Positions 1 to 12,153 of a stretch of 64,000 nucleotides of DNA are shown in pieces. The DNA comes from Toxonevra muliebris. Taxonomy: Eukaryota; Arthropoda; Insecta; Diptera; Pallopteridae. The stretch is taken from positions 9,686,708-9,750,707 of the forward strand of contig OY829329.1 in the NCBI GenBank assembly GCA_963691655.1, written 5' to 3'. A program made the translations under genes and the position numbers. The notes under the pieces were generated by a model. That model was not told where the DNA came from, searched no databases, and saw only the letters and a list, made by a program, of their open reading frames with translations. Each line of letters starts with the position of its first letter. Position 1 is the stretch's first letter.

Positions 1-533
1 TGTACTACTATGAATGTAAGTATGTATGTATGGAAATGGAAGTTAAAGCTTTTAGTATTCTCAGGCATTTCTTTTAAGAATAAGAGGATAGAAATCCACT
101 TATTTAGAAATATAAAGAACAGAGAAACCAAGAAACACTTTCTTATTATTGAATTAAGAATTAAGAAAAACTAAATCATTGGTAAAGTTAAGGCTTAAAA
201 TTTTCACTGGACAACAGTGAAATTTGTAGCGTAAGTATATGTTCAACAATCGACAGTAAAACAACTTTACCATCGTACATATGTGAAACTTCGACCCTCT
301 CACCCTGACCTTTTTTCTCTCTGAAAATGCATACATATCTATATTTCAGAGTGCGTAGAGCAATCAAACTTCACTCATTCTCTTTTGAGCGCTTTTTCAT
401 GTGAGTATATCATTCGAAAAACTAGTGATCGACTGAGCACTCTCTTTCTAAGAAAATGAGAGCAGTACGTGTGAAATTCCTTATGCTCTTGTTTAATCAC
501 ATAGTCCAAATTCGAAGTTCTGCTTTAATATGT
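1..533. other. non-coding, no gene recognised
   Basis: A+T-rich sequence with short ATG-initiated frames that lack codon bias or any recognisable motif. It holds scattered GAGAGC/ACTCTC words, like those of the repeat families seen later in the window. I see no splice-flanked exon and no RNA gene. Confidence 0.6.
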
Positions 534-735
534 TCGAAACTCAACGAGAGCTTAAGCAGTGAGAATAAAAATGAGAACTCAACGAGAGCTTAGGCAGATA
601 ATGAAAAATGAGAACTTAACGAAGGCTTGGGGAGAGAACAGAAAATGAAAACTCAACGAGAGCTTAGTGAGAGCATGAGTGCAAAATGAGAACGAGTGAA
701 AAATGAGAACTCAACGACAGCTTAGGCAGGGCGAA
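534..735. repeat. 37-bp tandem repeat, about 5 units
   Basis: The word TCAACGAGAGCTTAGGCAG, with small variations, recurs at about 541, 579, 616, 653 and 711. The spacing is close to 37 bp, except for the last interval of about 58 bp. Each unit also contains AAAATGAGAAC. The units are diverged, so the array is old. It is not open in a single frame and does not look coding. Confidence 0.8.
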
Positions 736-1255
736 TAAAAAGTGCTTGAGTGTTTTCAGAAATTTGTTATATATATGTATGTATATATGTATGTAATGCA
801 TAATACATAATAAAGTGATTAAAAAACATTTATTATATATAATTAATAAAATGAGTTTAGCATTGCAAAAACTTTCTCGTGCGAAATTTCAATCAAAATA
901 AATGAGTTCAATTCACTCAAAACATTTAACGAATACGAATGAGTGCTCATTAATTTTTTTATGCAAAAAAATAAATTTGAGCGAATAATAATTGGGAGTG
1001 TAATATTTCTTCTCAATAGCGAGTTTTTGCGAACTCTGTTATATTCAAAACTTCACGTTTATCCGCTCTCCTCTCATATACTCCAATTTACTACTGAAAA
1101 ATGCTATTTGGTCCATAACAAAAAAAAAAATGTCTGGCCATTCTTGTGCTGTTAGAACAAAAAACGTGATACAAAAAAGAAGAAAATCTTCTATGCAGAA
1201 GAAATAATCTGTTTTAAATAGGCGATAAGAACGTCTGATTGAGTACTATGTGCTC
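736..1255. other. non-coding, TATATGTATG simple repeats
   Basis: Contains a TATATATGTATGTATATATG tract near 770-795 and A/T-rich filler. The open frame at 943..1155 encodes a mixed hydrophobic/Lys-rich peptide with a poly-A derived Lys run and has no support as a gene. Confidence 0.6.
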
Positions 1256-1600
1256 TAGACAGACAGGCTGAGAGGAAAAACGGGCTAAAATTTATATAAG
1301 AGCAAAAGTGAAATAATTTAAAGTGTCAGTGCAAGAATGGCATAAGTAATACGGTTTAGAGTGAAAATGAAACGCCTTAAAAGTAAGAGCAAAAGTTGGG
1401 ATAACAATTCTTTTACAGCAAGAACAGCATAGTTTTTTATTCCATTTTCGCTCTGAACATATTTCGTTTCACTTTTGCTCTGAACATATTTCGTTTTGCT
1501 TTTGCTCTTAAGTAAAATTATTCCACTTTTTTCTGAACGTAGAAGTTATACCACTTTTCTTCTCAGCGTCTCATTTATGCTTTTGAAGTGCAGATAGAAA
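1256..1600 (-). mobile_element. LINE 3' end (3' UTR and last codons), minus orientation
   Basis: Read on the minus strand, this segment aligns over almost its whole length with 41680..41980 on the plus strand. That copy lies directly downstream of a recognisable LINE reverse-transcriptase C-terminus. Shared landmarks, in order, are GAGAAGAAAAGTGGTATAAC at the ORF end, two copies of a ~27-bp repeat containing GAAACGAAATATGTTC, CACTCTAAACCGTATTAC, and a terminal CCTCTCAGCCTGTC. Only the last dozen or so codons precede the UTR here, as expected for a 5'-truncated retrotransposed copy. The LINE family cannot be fixed from this piece. Confidence 0.6.
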
Positions 1601-2140
1601 ATCCTTCAGCCGTCTCTTGTTTTAATAAATACAATCAAAACCCAGTAGAAATTTCCATTAACTGCCATATAACTATCGCACTCTTTTTTTTATTTCTTAT
1701 GAAGATTTATTAAGGTTAAGGGCAGACTTCAGTTATGTATTTGACCGAAAAAATACTAAACATTTGCCCATTGGGCCATTGGGATACAGATTAATGTGTT
1801 GAGTTCACTAAAAAATTTAAATCATCTGAATCATAATTATTGATTTTTTGGTATACATATTTAGAGGCTCAAAATTTTAGAGATACTCAAAAAATATTAT
1901 TTAAGCCCGTCATACATTTCAGCGAAAATGCGAAAAGAGAGCCAACGAGTTTTTTCGACGAGAGCATGCTCAGCGAACTCGTTTATACATTACAAGTCTC
2001 TCTCTCATACATGCTCAATTTCACATACATACAATGAAAAATTACCATGTGTGTGTTGTTTTTTTTTTTACAGTTCACAGAATCTATACTATATACAAAG
2101 TGTCACAAAACATCTCTGACATTTTCGCTCAAATGTACAA
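1601..2140. other. non-coding, no gene recognised
   Basis: A+T-rich. Two overlapping short frames near 1840-2119 run through a CTCTCTCATAC tract, show no domain and are not flanked by convincing splice sites. Confidence 0.5.
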
Positions 2141-2164
2141 CTAAAAATTTTTTGTTTTTTTTTT

Positions 2165-2295
2165 TTTTTTTGTTATAGGAAGTTTTTACTCTCTCAATTT
2201 GAAAGAGCGAAAAAGTTCATATAAAAAAAAAACTTCATATAAAAAAAACGGAAAGAGAGTATCGCACTCGATCTTTGAATTCGCCTCAATTGCAG
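2165..2295. mobile_element. degenerate copy of the GGCGAATTC palindromic element
   Basis: Carries the family core: GAAGTTTTTACTCTCTCAAT, then GAAAGAGCGAAAAAGTTCAT, then GAGAGTATCGCACTCGATCT, ending in GAATTCGCCTCAA. This is the right arm seen intact at 62132..62278. The left terminus is not recognisable. The copy also has a short duplicated AAAAAACTTCATATA motif. Confidence 0.55.
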
Positions 2296-2299
2296 AGTT

Positions 2300-3479
2300 T
2301 GAGGTTTAAAAAGAGCAGTACAAAATGGAAACCTCCTTTGAAGTAATTGTCTTTCACCAGGTGCTGAAGAATGCGAATTAATGAGAATATAAAATTGAAA
2401 TTATTTCTTTCTCATAGTCTTGAAAAATATTCAGTCTGATTTTCATTACTAATGCCAATTCAAAAGAGACGAATTTCAATAGCAATTTCTTAAAAAAAAA
2501 ACTGAGAGATCTCTCGTTTACTGGTTGCAAGAATGACAAGAATTTGCAATCTTGATAACAGATCACAGAGACTCACAGAGGCAGGAGGGGTATTTCAGGT
2601 TTTCTCTTTATTCGTACAGACTTCCGGTTTTACAATTTCAAACCAAGAGCTCAAAGTGAATCCCTACTGAATCGCGCTCATACAGTTTGCTGTACACAAA
2701 ACGCATACACAATTCACAACATGATGTCTGAAAATAAACGTAATTAATTACAAAGCGTGAGTCTTACTACATAATTTTGTATCAATAAAACTAGTTCAGA
2801 TATACATACTGTGAAACTAAATTAATGAAATAAATGGAGTCAATTTTTTTTATTACGTATGTATGTATATTTAGTTATTCTACAGCAACCTAATTTTATT
2901 CAAATAAATAAATGGAGAAACTTTTTTTATTTTCAAATACTTATTTCTTAATTCTTATAATTTTCATCAAATGATTTAATGCTTGATTTCCTTCTTTAGA
3001 AGAAAAAAAAAAAAAGGCGAAACTCTCACCGCCTCACAAATGAAAATACTTCCTGCCTCTCCTACCAACAATAATAAACTACTCTCAATTCAATCCAAGA
3101 ATCATGCTCAAGCTCAGTACATTGTAATTATTGCGTTGGCAACACTTAGCAAAACACTCTCATTCAATATACATGTGTATGTATGTATGTATGTGGTTAT
3201 TATTTAAATTGGCAACGTCACCATCACTAACACTAACACCATGGAAACGTTGAGAGAATGAGTGAAATTATTTCTAACATGCAAAGTAAAATTATTATAA
3301 CAACAACAACAACAGCAAAAAGTAGCACACATATACATAGTATGTGCATACTACAAACGCACACATACATTTACAAATAAAATACAATAATTAAAATTAG
3401 AGAAATTAGAATAATTTTTCCAGTTAAAAAGATAAATAGTAGAAATAGAAATACTGCAACATTATAATTAGTTAATAGT
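2300..3479. other. non-coding, no gene recognised
   Basis: A+T-rich sequence with ATGTATGTATGTATG near 3178-3192 and ACAACAACAACAACAGC near 3301. Short frames at 2378..2566 (-) and 2983..3207 (+) have no recognisable features. Confidence 0.5.
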
Positions 3480-3831
3480 GGCCAAGTTGAAGAAGTCAGT
3501 CAGTTAGTTAGTTAGAGATTTAAAAAAGCAACAGGCGCAAGCGCATATGAAAGAAGTTTATCTGTAAGCACGCTTTGGAATTTTAAAACTTATAATTAAA
3601 ATGCTTCAAACAGACAAAAAAAAAAAAGGAAACTGAAGAAACCAAAATGAAGAGAAGAAAAGCAAAAGAAACCGAAAATAATAAAAACAAAAAGTATAAA
3701 ATAAAAATATTAAAATTCAAATGAGGTCAATGCGGCAACAACAGCCACAGCTACAACGTTGAAGAAGAGCATAAAACTTAAATATACAACAACAACAGCA
3801 GTAGCAGCAAAAAGAAGATACCAAGAAGAAT
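3480..3831 (+). other. possible untranslated leader exon (weak)
   Basis: The style is that of fly 5' untranslated leaders: CAGTCAGTTAGTTAGTTAG near 3496, A-rich purine stretches, GCGGCAACAACAGCCACAGC near 3732 and CAACAACAACAGCAGTAGCAG near 3787. A donor-like GTAAGAAAC follows at 3832. A TATAAT-like word lies about 35 bp before the TCAGT initiator-like motif. None of this is decisive, because simple repeats can imitate it. Confidence 0.25.
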
Positions 3832-4978
3832 GTAAGAAACCAAAAAAATCAAAAAAAAAAAAAAAAAAAATAGAAAAGAAAAGAAAAACTTCAAATTAAT
3901 TTAAATACTTAATATTAATTTATTAGAATGCGTAAAAGAAAACTTTTACTTTTGACAATTTCACAATGACTTGAAAATAGAAGAAATGCGCAAGCGCACA
4001 GACAAATGCAGAGCACACACATACATACATACATATGTCTGTATATATCCAAATATATACGAGTATATGCAAATGAACAAGTCAGTCCCAAGTCATATCA
4101 GCGCTACATCAAAAGATTTAGAACACGTCTTGGGAGGAGCACTGGCAACCTCTATGCTGCTGCTGCTGCTACCGCTACTGATATGCTGAACCTGATGTTG
4201 CTGCTGGCATTAGAGAGCATGTGCTGAACTTGATTCTTTCACTTTACCATCGAATAATTACATACAAAAAAAAAAAAACAACTACAAGAAAATGTATGAA
4301 ATTAAAATAAAGACTAACAAGAAACTAAAGTAATGACTAGACTAAACTTGTTGTTATGCTTGGCTGCTGCTGCTGCTTCTGCGACCATTGGCTAAGATCA
4401 GCAAAAGTGTTGCTTGCCAGCTATGACATTGTAGTTACTCTTACATATTTATGTGCAGGTGCAAATGATGTTGCATGCAGCCGAATGTAGCAATAGTAAA
4501 AACGGAAGTGCTATATATAATTTTAATTGAGAATTAGAACAAAAATGTTAAATGTTTTTGCGCTTAATTAAATGTGAGAAGAAGTGAAAATGATGATGCT
4601 ATCAATTTTAAGTTGAAAAAAGAAAAATATAAAAATACAGGGTGATCTAAAAATGTTAGATGACGGTAGCATGTAATGAATGGAGGAAAAAATACATTTT
4701 TATGCACTATTAATGTAATTTACTCTTTAAGCATATGCTTGAAAGAAGTCTTTGGAAAGTGTAAAAAAAAAAAAGATTGAGATTGAAAAATAGAACGTTT
4801 TTGTTAAAGATTTTTTAAAGCTTCTGTTATTGGCTCAATAATTTGGATTTGGTGGTCTATAAATTTATATAGAAATAAACTAATATATGAAAAATATATA
4901 AAATAAATAGTTCACATAATGAATTGTGTACATTTTTGCAATACAGTTTGCTCTGCTTCTGTTAAATTTTTTGCACTT
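3832..4978. other. non-coding with CTGCTG clusters
   Basis: Two CTG-repeat clusters (about 4157-4205 and 4360-4380) give Leu-rich frames on plus and CAGCAG leader-like sequence on minus. The two overlapping short plus frames at 3971-4227 compete with each other and neither has a domain. I treat the stretch as non-coding or untranslated. Confidence 0.45.
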
Positions 4979-5053
4979 CGTCAACTGAGAATTGATTTGC
5001 CGTATAGGTAGACGAATACGTACACACATACGCCAAATCAATTCTCAAACGAC
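4979..5053. mobile_element. CGTCGCCTGAG hairpin element, diverged copy
   Basis: Inverted arms: left CGTCAACTGAGAATTGATTT and right arm ending CAATTCTCAAACGACA, with GCGTAT-type loop-proximal sequence. It is the same hairpin as at 11441..11520 and 53231..53308. Downstream flank TTGAAATATTAGT is shared with the 11.4-kb copy, so the mobile unit is probably longer than the hairpin. Confidence 0.65.
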
Positions 5054-5750
5054 AACTTGAAATATTAGTTTTTTAGTTTCCATGTTTATTATCAGAGAGA
5101 AGACAAAAGAGAAAGAGAGAGAAAGAGAACACATATGGATGCTCTCTGTGCTGCACTGGCCTGCGTAATGCACCATACACATTGACGATGGCAGCTACAC
5201 GAGTACATCTCTCAAATTATAAAAACAACATGTTCTTATGGAGACGATTATTTTGGCGACAACACGACCACATGACCACCGATCACAATTGTGGCTGTAG
5301 CCAATTTTGCATCTTTTTCTAATTTAACAAGCGACAGAGAGAGAAGTGAGTTTGCTTTTGTTGTTTTGCCTGTGTTTGCTGCAGGTGGTGCCGCCGCTTC
5401 CATTGTGTTTAGTAGCTGGCTACAAGGCGACAGTTGTAGCCGATAGAATTTCGTAGTGGTGTGTACGTGTAGCTGCTATTGTCAATGTGTATGGACCATA
5501 ATATTAAACTGTGTTCAATATGCAGTTAGTTTCATGATATACACACAACCAAAGCCGCCGATCACCGACAGCAGATTTCTCCTGAGAGTATGAACACAAA
5601 AAACAACAACAACAACCTCTAGCATAAAAAATATGTACAAGAAAAAACAAAACAAAAACAGTTGAATTTGATTTTTGTTTTTACAATATTTCCCCTATCA
5701 CAAGAGAGAAAACATTTTGGTGTGTGAGCGAATTCGAATTTAATACATTG
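5054..5750. other. non-coding; one diverged copy of the 5.75-kb repeat
   Basis: Contains GAGAAAGAGAGAGAAAGAGA and GCTCTCTGTGCTGCACTGGC near 5140. The latter matches the units at 5752..5999 (CTCTCTGCTGCTGCGCTGGC). No coding frame with support. Confidence 0.5.
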
Positions 5751-5751
5751 A

Positions 5752-5999
5752 AGCATCGTTGAAGCGGCAGCTAACCGCACTCAGTAAGAGATGACTCTCA
5801 GAGAGAAACAAAGAGAGTGAGCAGAGTGAGAGTGGAGCCTCTCTGCTGCTGCGCTGGCCTGCGCAATACAACAGCATCGTTGAAGCGGCAGCTAACCTCA
5901 GCTAACCGCACTCAATGTGAGATGACTCTCAGAGAGAAACAAAGAGAGTGAGCAAATGTAGAGCCTCTCTGCTGCTGCGCTGCCTTGCGCAATACTAGG
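5752..5999. repeat. tandem duplication, 121-bp unit
   Basis: AGCATCGTTGAAGCGGCAGC starts at 5752 and again at 5873. Both units continue through ATGACTCTCAGAGAGAAACA and CTCTCTGCTGCTGCGCTG to a GCGCAATAC end. The second unit has a small internal repeat (AGCTAACCTCAGCTAACC). Diverged relatives lie at about 5100-5180 and 6228-6345. The units are much GC-richer than their surroundings. Confidence 0.85.
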
Positions 6000-7767
6000 C
6001 AGCGCTTAATGCGCAGTTAGTTTTATACTCTCACGAAGAGTAGATAACGAAATGGAACGAAAAAAAAATCTCTATTAAATTTCGACATGTGAAATACAAA
6101 TTTTTGAGTTTCTAGTTTATTTTTTAAAAAATATATATACTTGCGTTTTGATTGAAATTTTTGGTTAAGCTTTTTTTTTTAATGAAATAGTTACAAATAA
6201 CGCAGATAGACGTAAAACAATTGCACTCAATGTGCGATGATTTGCAGAGAAAAATAGAGTGAGAGAGCAGATGTTGAGAAAGATGTTCTCTGCTGCATTG
6301 GTCTTGTATTGGCTAGTCTGCGCTCAATGTGCAGTTAGTTTTAAACTCTCAAGAAAAAAAAATAGCAAGATGGAGAACTAAACTTAAAAAAAAATATCTT
6401 TTTGTGTTGAATGCAAATGCTTATGCTTTTTTGAAAATTTAATTTGATTTTGGGGTTAACCAACCCTCCCGCTCTCCCTCAATACCGATGGAAATCTCAT
6501 ACATTTTGTTTGTTGGTCATAAATCAAAAAAAATAAATAAATAAATAAAAAATTAAAAGGACAAAAAAAAATTGAATCTTCTCTTACGAAATCTCTGGAT
6601 CCGCAGCAATTCACATTATTTTTTATATAATTTATTTTTAATTTTTGGGTTTTTTGTGGTTGAAAATATTACTTACTTTGTTTATAATAAAAAAGTCCAA
6701 TGAAGAAGTGGTTGCGATCTGGAAATGAATAAAGAAAATTACATTAGATTTTTTTGCAAACACATAATGTTACCATTTAATTAACAGTAGGGAATAAATA
6801 AATATTTTTATAAATTTGTTTACATTTCTTTAAACTGCATCGAAAAAGTTTCACAGATTTGGTAAAATTACAAAAAAATAAAGTTGCTCTATTAATTACA
6901 GAAAAAAATTATAGGATCTGCAAACTAGAATTTGTGAATAATTCCCTTTTGTAGAAATTTACCTCTATCAGCCCCAAGAAAAATTCAAAAATAATACATT
7001 TATACATAAATCATGATTCCTAAAACAATCAGAGTTTCTTTGAAAAATATATACCTATAATTTTAATGCCTCTACTAAAATCAAGTTGCTAATAGATGGG
7101 TTTTGAAAACAATCATCCTCTCCTCCTTTCCCTCCATGAATACGTTACTATCCAAACCTAAATTATCATATCAATGTATCATTTCGGTTAAGAATAATCC
7201 TTGTATAATTATACTGTTTCAAAAAAAAAAAAATTTTTTTCCCTGATATCTAAACATTTTTTTTGACTGTTCCAAAAAAAAAAAAAAAAATTTTTTCCCT
7301 GATATCTACAAATTTTTTTGAATTTCCGAAGAATTTTTGATTTCCGAATCCGTAGCTGTGACTTTTTTAAGCCTACAATTTACAAAAACTCAAAACTATC
7401 GAACATTTTTTGCGTATACCAAAGAGCAAAGCAACAACACTTTCGTATGATTTGTTGGTACACATTGGCGAGAGTTATATTCATTCAACATAGATTTTGT
7501 TGTTGTCTGACGTATAATTTTTTTTGTACCTTTATAATAATAAAGTTTATATGTATTAGTGTTTATACTTCCAAAAGAAACTCTTGAGCATCCCTGCTCT
7601 ATATCATGTACAACTACTAAGAAAAATATGAGCAAATATAACAAAAACCATACTTAACAATAACAAAATATATGGCATTTGTTTTTACCCTCACTTTGTA
7701 TTTTTACTTTGGTTTGAGACTTGACTAGAATATTTATTACACTATGCCCCTGAGTAAAAGAGAAAGT
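6000..7767. other. non-coding, no gene recognised
   Basis: Includes a diverged copy of the 5.75-kb repeat (about 6228-6345), an AATAAATAAATAAATAAA tract near 6530, and a near-duplicate pair around 7221-7315 in which AAATTTTTTTCCCTGATATC occurs twice about 70 bp apart. The open frames at 7318-7644 overlap on both strands and neither resembles a known protein. Confidence 0.5.
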
Positions 7768-7852
7768 CAGTGTTGCCTACTTATTGATTTTGTATGACAA
7801 CAAAAAGTTATATACAAAGAATTATAGCTAACGCATTAAATTGGCAACACTG
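7768..7852. mobile_element. 85-bp foldback element, CAGTGTTGCC ends
   Basis: Begins CAGTGTTGCC and ends GGCAACACTG, a perfect 10-bp terminal inverted repeat around an A+T-rich core. No matching target duplication is visible. Single CAGTGTTGCC-like words also occur near 54655 and 63411. The class is undetermined. Confidence 0.55.
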
Positions 7853-10711
7853 ATCAGGGAGAGAACAAAAACAAATGATTGATATTTACACCAGACTGCG
7901 CTACTCTCTCCGTTACACAGCGCTTTACTCTCTCTAAAGAACAAATAGGGGTATTCAATGTATTTCATAATAAAAGAATTAAAATCGCATAATTTTGTAC
8001 GGCACAAAAAACATTTTGCAAATTTAATGCTTCACATAGTTATTCATATTAAATATTAAAACTACACTTTAATTTAAGTTTATCTACATGCAATTTATCT
8101 TTATTACATAGCAATTTGTAATGATGAAACGTGAAGTTCATAATTTTGTATCTACGAGTAGACGAGAAAGAGAGAGAGCAAGTTGAAAAAACTCATAAAA
8201 CAATTTTAAATTGATGTTCTTACGCTTATTCTTAAAAGTTATTCTTGGTTATATGGTAAAGAATCTTAAAAACATAACTGTTGAGCAGATAAGCTGAGAT
8301 CAACAGGGTTAATAGTAGGTAGGTATATAATTTCTGCAACAAATGGAATAAAGAGTAAAATGAAAAAAAAAAAAAAAAAAAAATTAATAAAAACAAACTA
8401 AAAAATTAATAGGTAATAAATATTAAAAAAAAAAAAAATCTATAATGATGAATGAAAAAATAAAACAAAAACTAATAATAAATGTTAAGAATAAAATTAG
8501 TAAACCGAAAAAACTCGTTCGCTTTCTTTTTTTCAAAATGCTTTATTTGTAAATTAGAAAAGCTATTTATAATAATTTTAAATTTGCATTATCTACGCTT
8601 TTTTTTTTTTTTTGAATTATGATGATTTTGCTATACTTTATCTAAATAGCGCATGCTCCATTAAATAATTCTCTATAGGTAATAAAAAGGTTATACTAAA
8701 AAAAAATTATCCTAAAAGCAATTTTTTAAGTATAGAAATTTAAAGTAAGAACATTTTAGAATTACCTCAAAAAAAAAAATAATAATAATGCATACTTAGT
8801 AATTGAAATGTGAAAAGAAAGAAGTAACAACAAAACTGTGAACCCAAGCGTGAAGATACGTGACCTAGTTAAGCAAGCGCGCTCCACGCGCATATGCACA
8901 TTCAAAACAATTTTTTTTTTTTTTTTTTGTTATTATTATTTTCTTATAAATGAAATGAAGGAAAAAAGACTGGGCAAAAAAAAAATATATAGATAGATCA
9001 ACTACTAAAAAAGAATACATATCGTATACAATAAAAATCGTAAAAAAAATCTAAAAATATTTGTAGGTAATTGAATAAATAACACAAAAAAAAAAGATAA
9101 AAAATAAAAAAATTAAAAAACTACGGTTTCAGTTGAAATATTTTACTATTTTTCTTTTTTTTCAATGAACAACAATAATTTATGATAACTTTGTTATTAA
9201 GATAAGGTTCATTAGCTTAAACAGCAGTGATTTAAAATCTAAAGAGCCCATTTTGATATTGCAATATTTTTAAACACAGCTTCACATTTTTTACATTTTT
9301 CTCTTACTTTACTTTAGGAAACTTAATTTGACTTTTCCTTATAAAAAAAATAAAAAAAAAAAACTTTCGCATATTTTTATTTTATATACAAGTGAAAGAA
9401 ATCAACACAAAAAACTTAAAAAAAAATCAACAAAAAATTTGACAGACAACAGAAGAAGCGAAAGCCTACGTTTATTCAAAAAAAAAAAGAAAAAAAGAAA
9501 TAAAATAAAATAAAATAAATATCTATAAATAAATGCAAAAAATATTAAATAATTTAAATTATACAATTTCGCATTAGAGAAAAACTAAAAAAAAAAAAAA
9601 TAAATAAATAAGACGTAGACAGACAGCGATAGGTAATAATTAATTGTATTTAATTTGAGCATAATTTTTTGTTACTTTTTAATTACTAAAAAAAAAAAAT
9701 AATAATAATAATTTACACACAAAGCAAAGCAACTATTCACGCGCAACAATTGACAAGTGCTGTCAAAGCAAAATCACTACTATTTTACACTAATAAAAAC
9801 AACTACACAAATTCAAACTGAGTCGACTACTTTGCAATGTTTATACTGCAATTGATTTGTTCATTGATTGCATGAAAAAAAAAAAATAAAATAATTTTCC
9901 TTTAATTTATGAAAAACATTTTTATGTTGTTTTTGTTTATTTATTTGTTCACAAATAAATTTCAATCAACAAAAAAAAAAAAAATTCAAATTGAAACTTT
10001 CAATTTCAGGCATTGTTATTTGAAATTTCAATTGTATTTAGTACTCAACAAACGAGAAATTTCGTGTGAAACTGAGCGGGAAGTTTACTTTTAGTTAAAT
10101 TGAATTTACCAATAGTTGAAAAATTTTTCATTGATTTATTTTTGTTTTGTTTTTTTTTTTTTTTAATAACAGCGAAAAAATATTGAAATGATCTTTTAGC
10201 AAAATTTTTAGAAACGTAAAGTGTAAACATTTAAATGGGAGAGTACCAGAAAAATGCAAGGTGAGAGATTTCATAGCTGGGTTGTATAGGAAAACAAAAA
10301 AGAAATAATGAAAATCAAAAACAACAGTAATAAGAATATGCATATGTATGTGTGCTCTTTCTCTCTCGTATAGGCTTTCGACTGTATCTGTCAAAAATGA
10401 GAATATATACGTTTTCATGAAACTACAAAACTACACGACTACATAATTCCATTTACAGTTGCAGTTGTATTCAAATCTATTTTCAATTTGGCAGCAACAA
10501 AGTAGAAAAAGAGAGAAGTGAGAGCAGAAATACAAAACTGAAGAAGAAGATATGTTTTTTAGTCTACAAGTATGGCACACTGTAGTAATGTGGTATTTGG
10601 GTAAAATTCTGTATTAAAAATGAGAGAGAATGAGAGAGGACTTATCACAAATGAGAGATACGACACCAGATATGGCGAAACTGTGAGCACGTATTAGTGT
10701 ATACTTGAGTC
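7853..10711. other. non-coding, extremely A-rich plus strand
   Basis: From about 8340 to 10010 the plus strand is dominated by A runs of 8 to 19 bases interrupted by TAAATAAAA-type words. A GC-richer leader-like patch lies at about 8820-8900 (AAGCAAGCGCGCTCCACGCG). The short frames are Lys/Asn-rich by composition. No exon or RNA gene is recognisable. Confidence 0.5.
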
Positions 10712-11387
10712 CAGTGGTGGACTCAGAGTTGCGGTATGGGATCGATAGCTTTTCTCAAATTTTTCTGCAGTGCAACTGGTTTACATTAAAGAGTTACATG
10801 ACTAGTTGTTGGGGGAAAAATTAATGATTTTTTTTTTAAAACAAAGTTTATTCAAATAAGCATTGGTTATCTTTTATTAAAGTGCAAATCTTAAGCTACT
10901 CATGTTAATTTTCTGATGAAAAGTCTAAAGTCCCAAGCCTTTTTCAATTTAATCGCCTAGTATGTGGTTTATTTTAAAATTGGTGTATGATTGGAATCTT
11001 GAACTCAGTTTTGATTTTCTTTTGGTCTGAGTTTTAGTCTGAATTTATTTTCATTTTTGATTCAAATTATTGCTGGATTTTTTATTTCTATTTGGTTTGA
11101 ATTTTGGTCAAATTTTATGTCCAAATTTAGTCTCATTTTAATATTAATTTTGATTTGAGTTTCGGTCTGATCTTTGAACTGAATTTAATCTAGAATTTGA
11201 TATGATTTTGGGTCTGGTTTTATTCTGAGTTATTGTTTAAATTTTGCTCTGAATTTAGCCTGAGTTTTGGTCGGAATTTTAATCTAAATTTGATTCGAGT
11301 TTTGGTCTGATTTATGATCTGAATTTCATTTGATTCTATTTTTCAGATAGAGGCCCTCTCTCTTCTGCCCTCTTGAATCCACCATTT
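10712..11387. mobile_element. hAT-like non-autonomous remnant with GGTCTGAATT array
   Basis: The left end CAGTGGTGGACTCAGAG and the right end GAATCCACCAT are inverted matches. They resemble the ends of the better-preserved element at 28891..30256. The interior from about 10980 to 11340 is a degenerate array of GGTCTGAATTTTGGTCTGA-type units of about 11-12 bp. No 8-bp target duplication survives. There is no transposase frame. Confidence 0.45.
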
Positions 11388-11440
11388 TCTATAGACATAA
11401 TTTAATGGATTAAAAATTTGTTTGCAACTTGAATTGACAA

Positions 11441-11520
11441 CTCGTCGCCTGAGAATTGATTTGGCGTATATGTATATTTATTCCTATGCCTATACGCCAA
11501 ATCTATTCTCAGGCGACGAG
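11441..11520. mobile_element. 80-bp near-perfect hairpin element
   Basis: Left arm CTCGTCGCCTGAGAATTGAT and right arm ATCTATTCTCAGGCGACGAG are inverted copies that continue into TTGGCGTATA. This gives arms of roughly 30 bp with one internal mismatch around a loop of about 18 bp. Relatives are at 4979..5053 and 53231..53308. Its transcript would fold into one long stem. Nothing else shows that it is a miRNA precursor. Confidence 0.75.
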
Positions 11521-12149
11521 CTGAAGAAATATTAGTACAAAAGCAAATCAACCACAAAAGCAACCGTGGTTTATGTTTTTCAAACGAAATTTCAATTATT
11601 TTCGTTTTGTCACAAAATAAAGAGGAAAAACTGATGTGCACAAAAATCTCAAAGAATATTTTCCGGCACCGAATTTTGTTTTTAGAGACTATAAAAATTA
11701 AATCTAAACGTTAATTTTCATAGTCATGACTTTGTACTTAAATATTTTTTTTTTTTTTAATGTTTTTGCATTTTATATAGTATTTCCATGAAACATTAAA
11801 GTAAAATATTAAAATATTATTTATTATTATTTGTTATTAATATGTACCTACATATATTAATTACTTCTTTCTAGATTCTACAATTTCACAGTGCCATGGT
11901 TTATGCTAATCAATGGAAGCTGAGGTAAAATTATGAACTTTTGTTAAGTTCAAAAGTTTCATATTTCAACTTTCTTTCACTTCAGTAGTTATTGTAATTT
12001 AGTTAACTCATTAATAACTGAACTCATGCATGCATAAATCATTATTCGATCAGCGAAAGGTTTCGCTAAGAAAACAAACCAGATCAATGAACTTCTGTAA
12101 TCGTATATGAAACTACAGCTTTAAATAACCCTAATTAGTGTAGCGAAGT
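11521..12149. other. non-coding, no gene recognised
   Basis: A+T-rich sequence with an ATTATTTATTATTATTTG stretch near 11815. The minus frame at 11402..11641 overlaps the hairpin element and is not credible. Confidence 0.5.
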
Positions 12150-12153
12150 TTAA

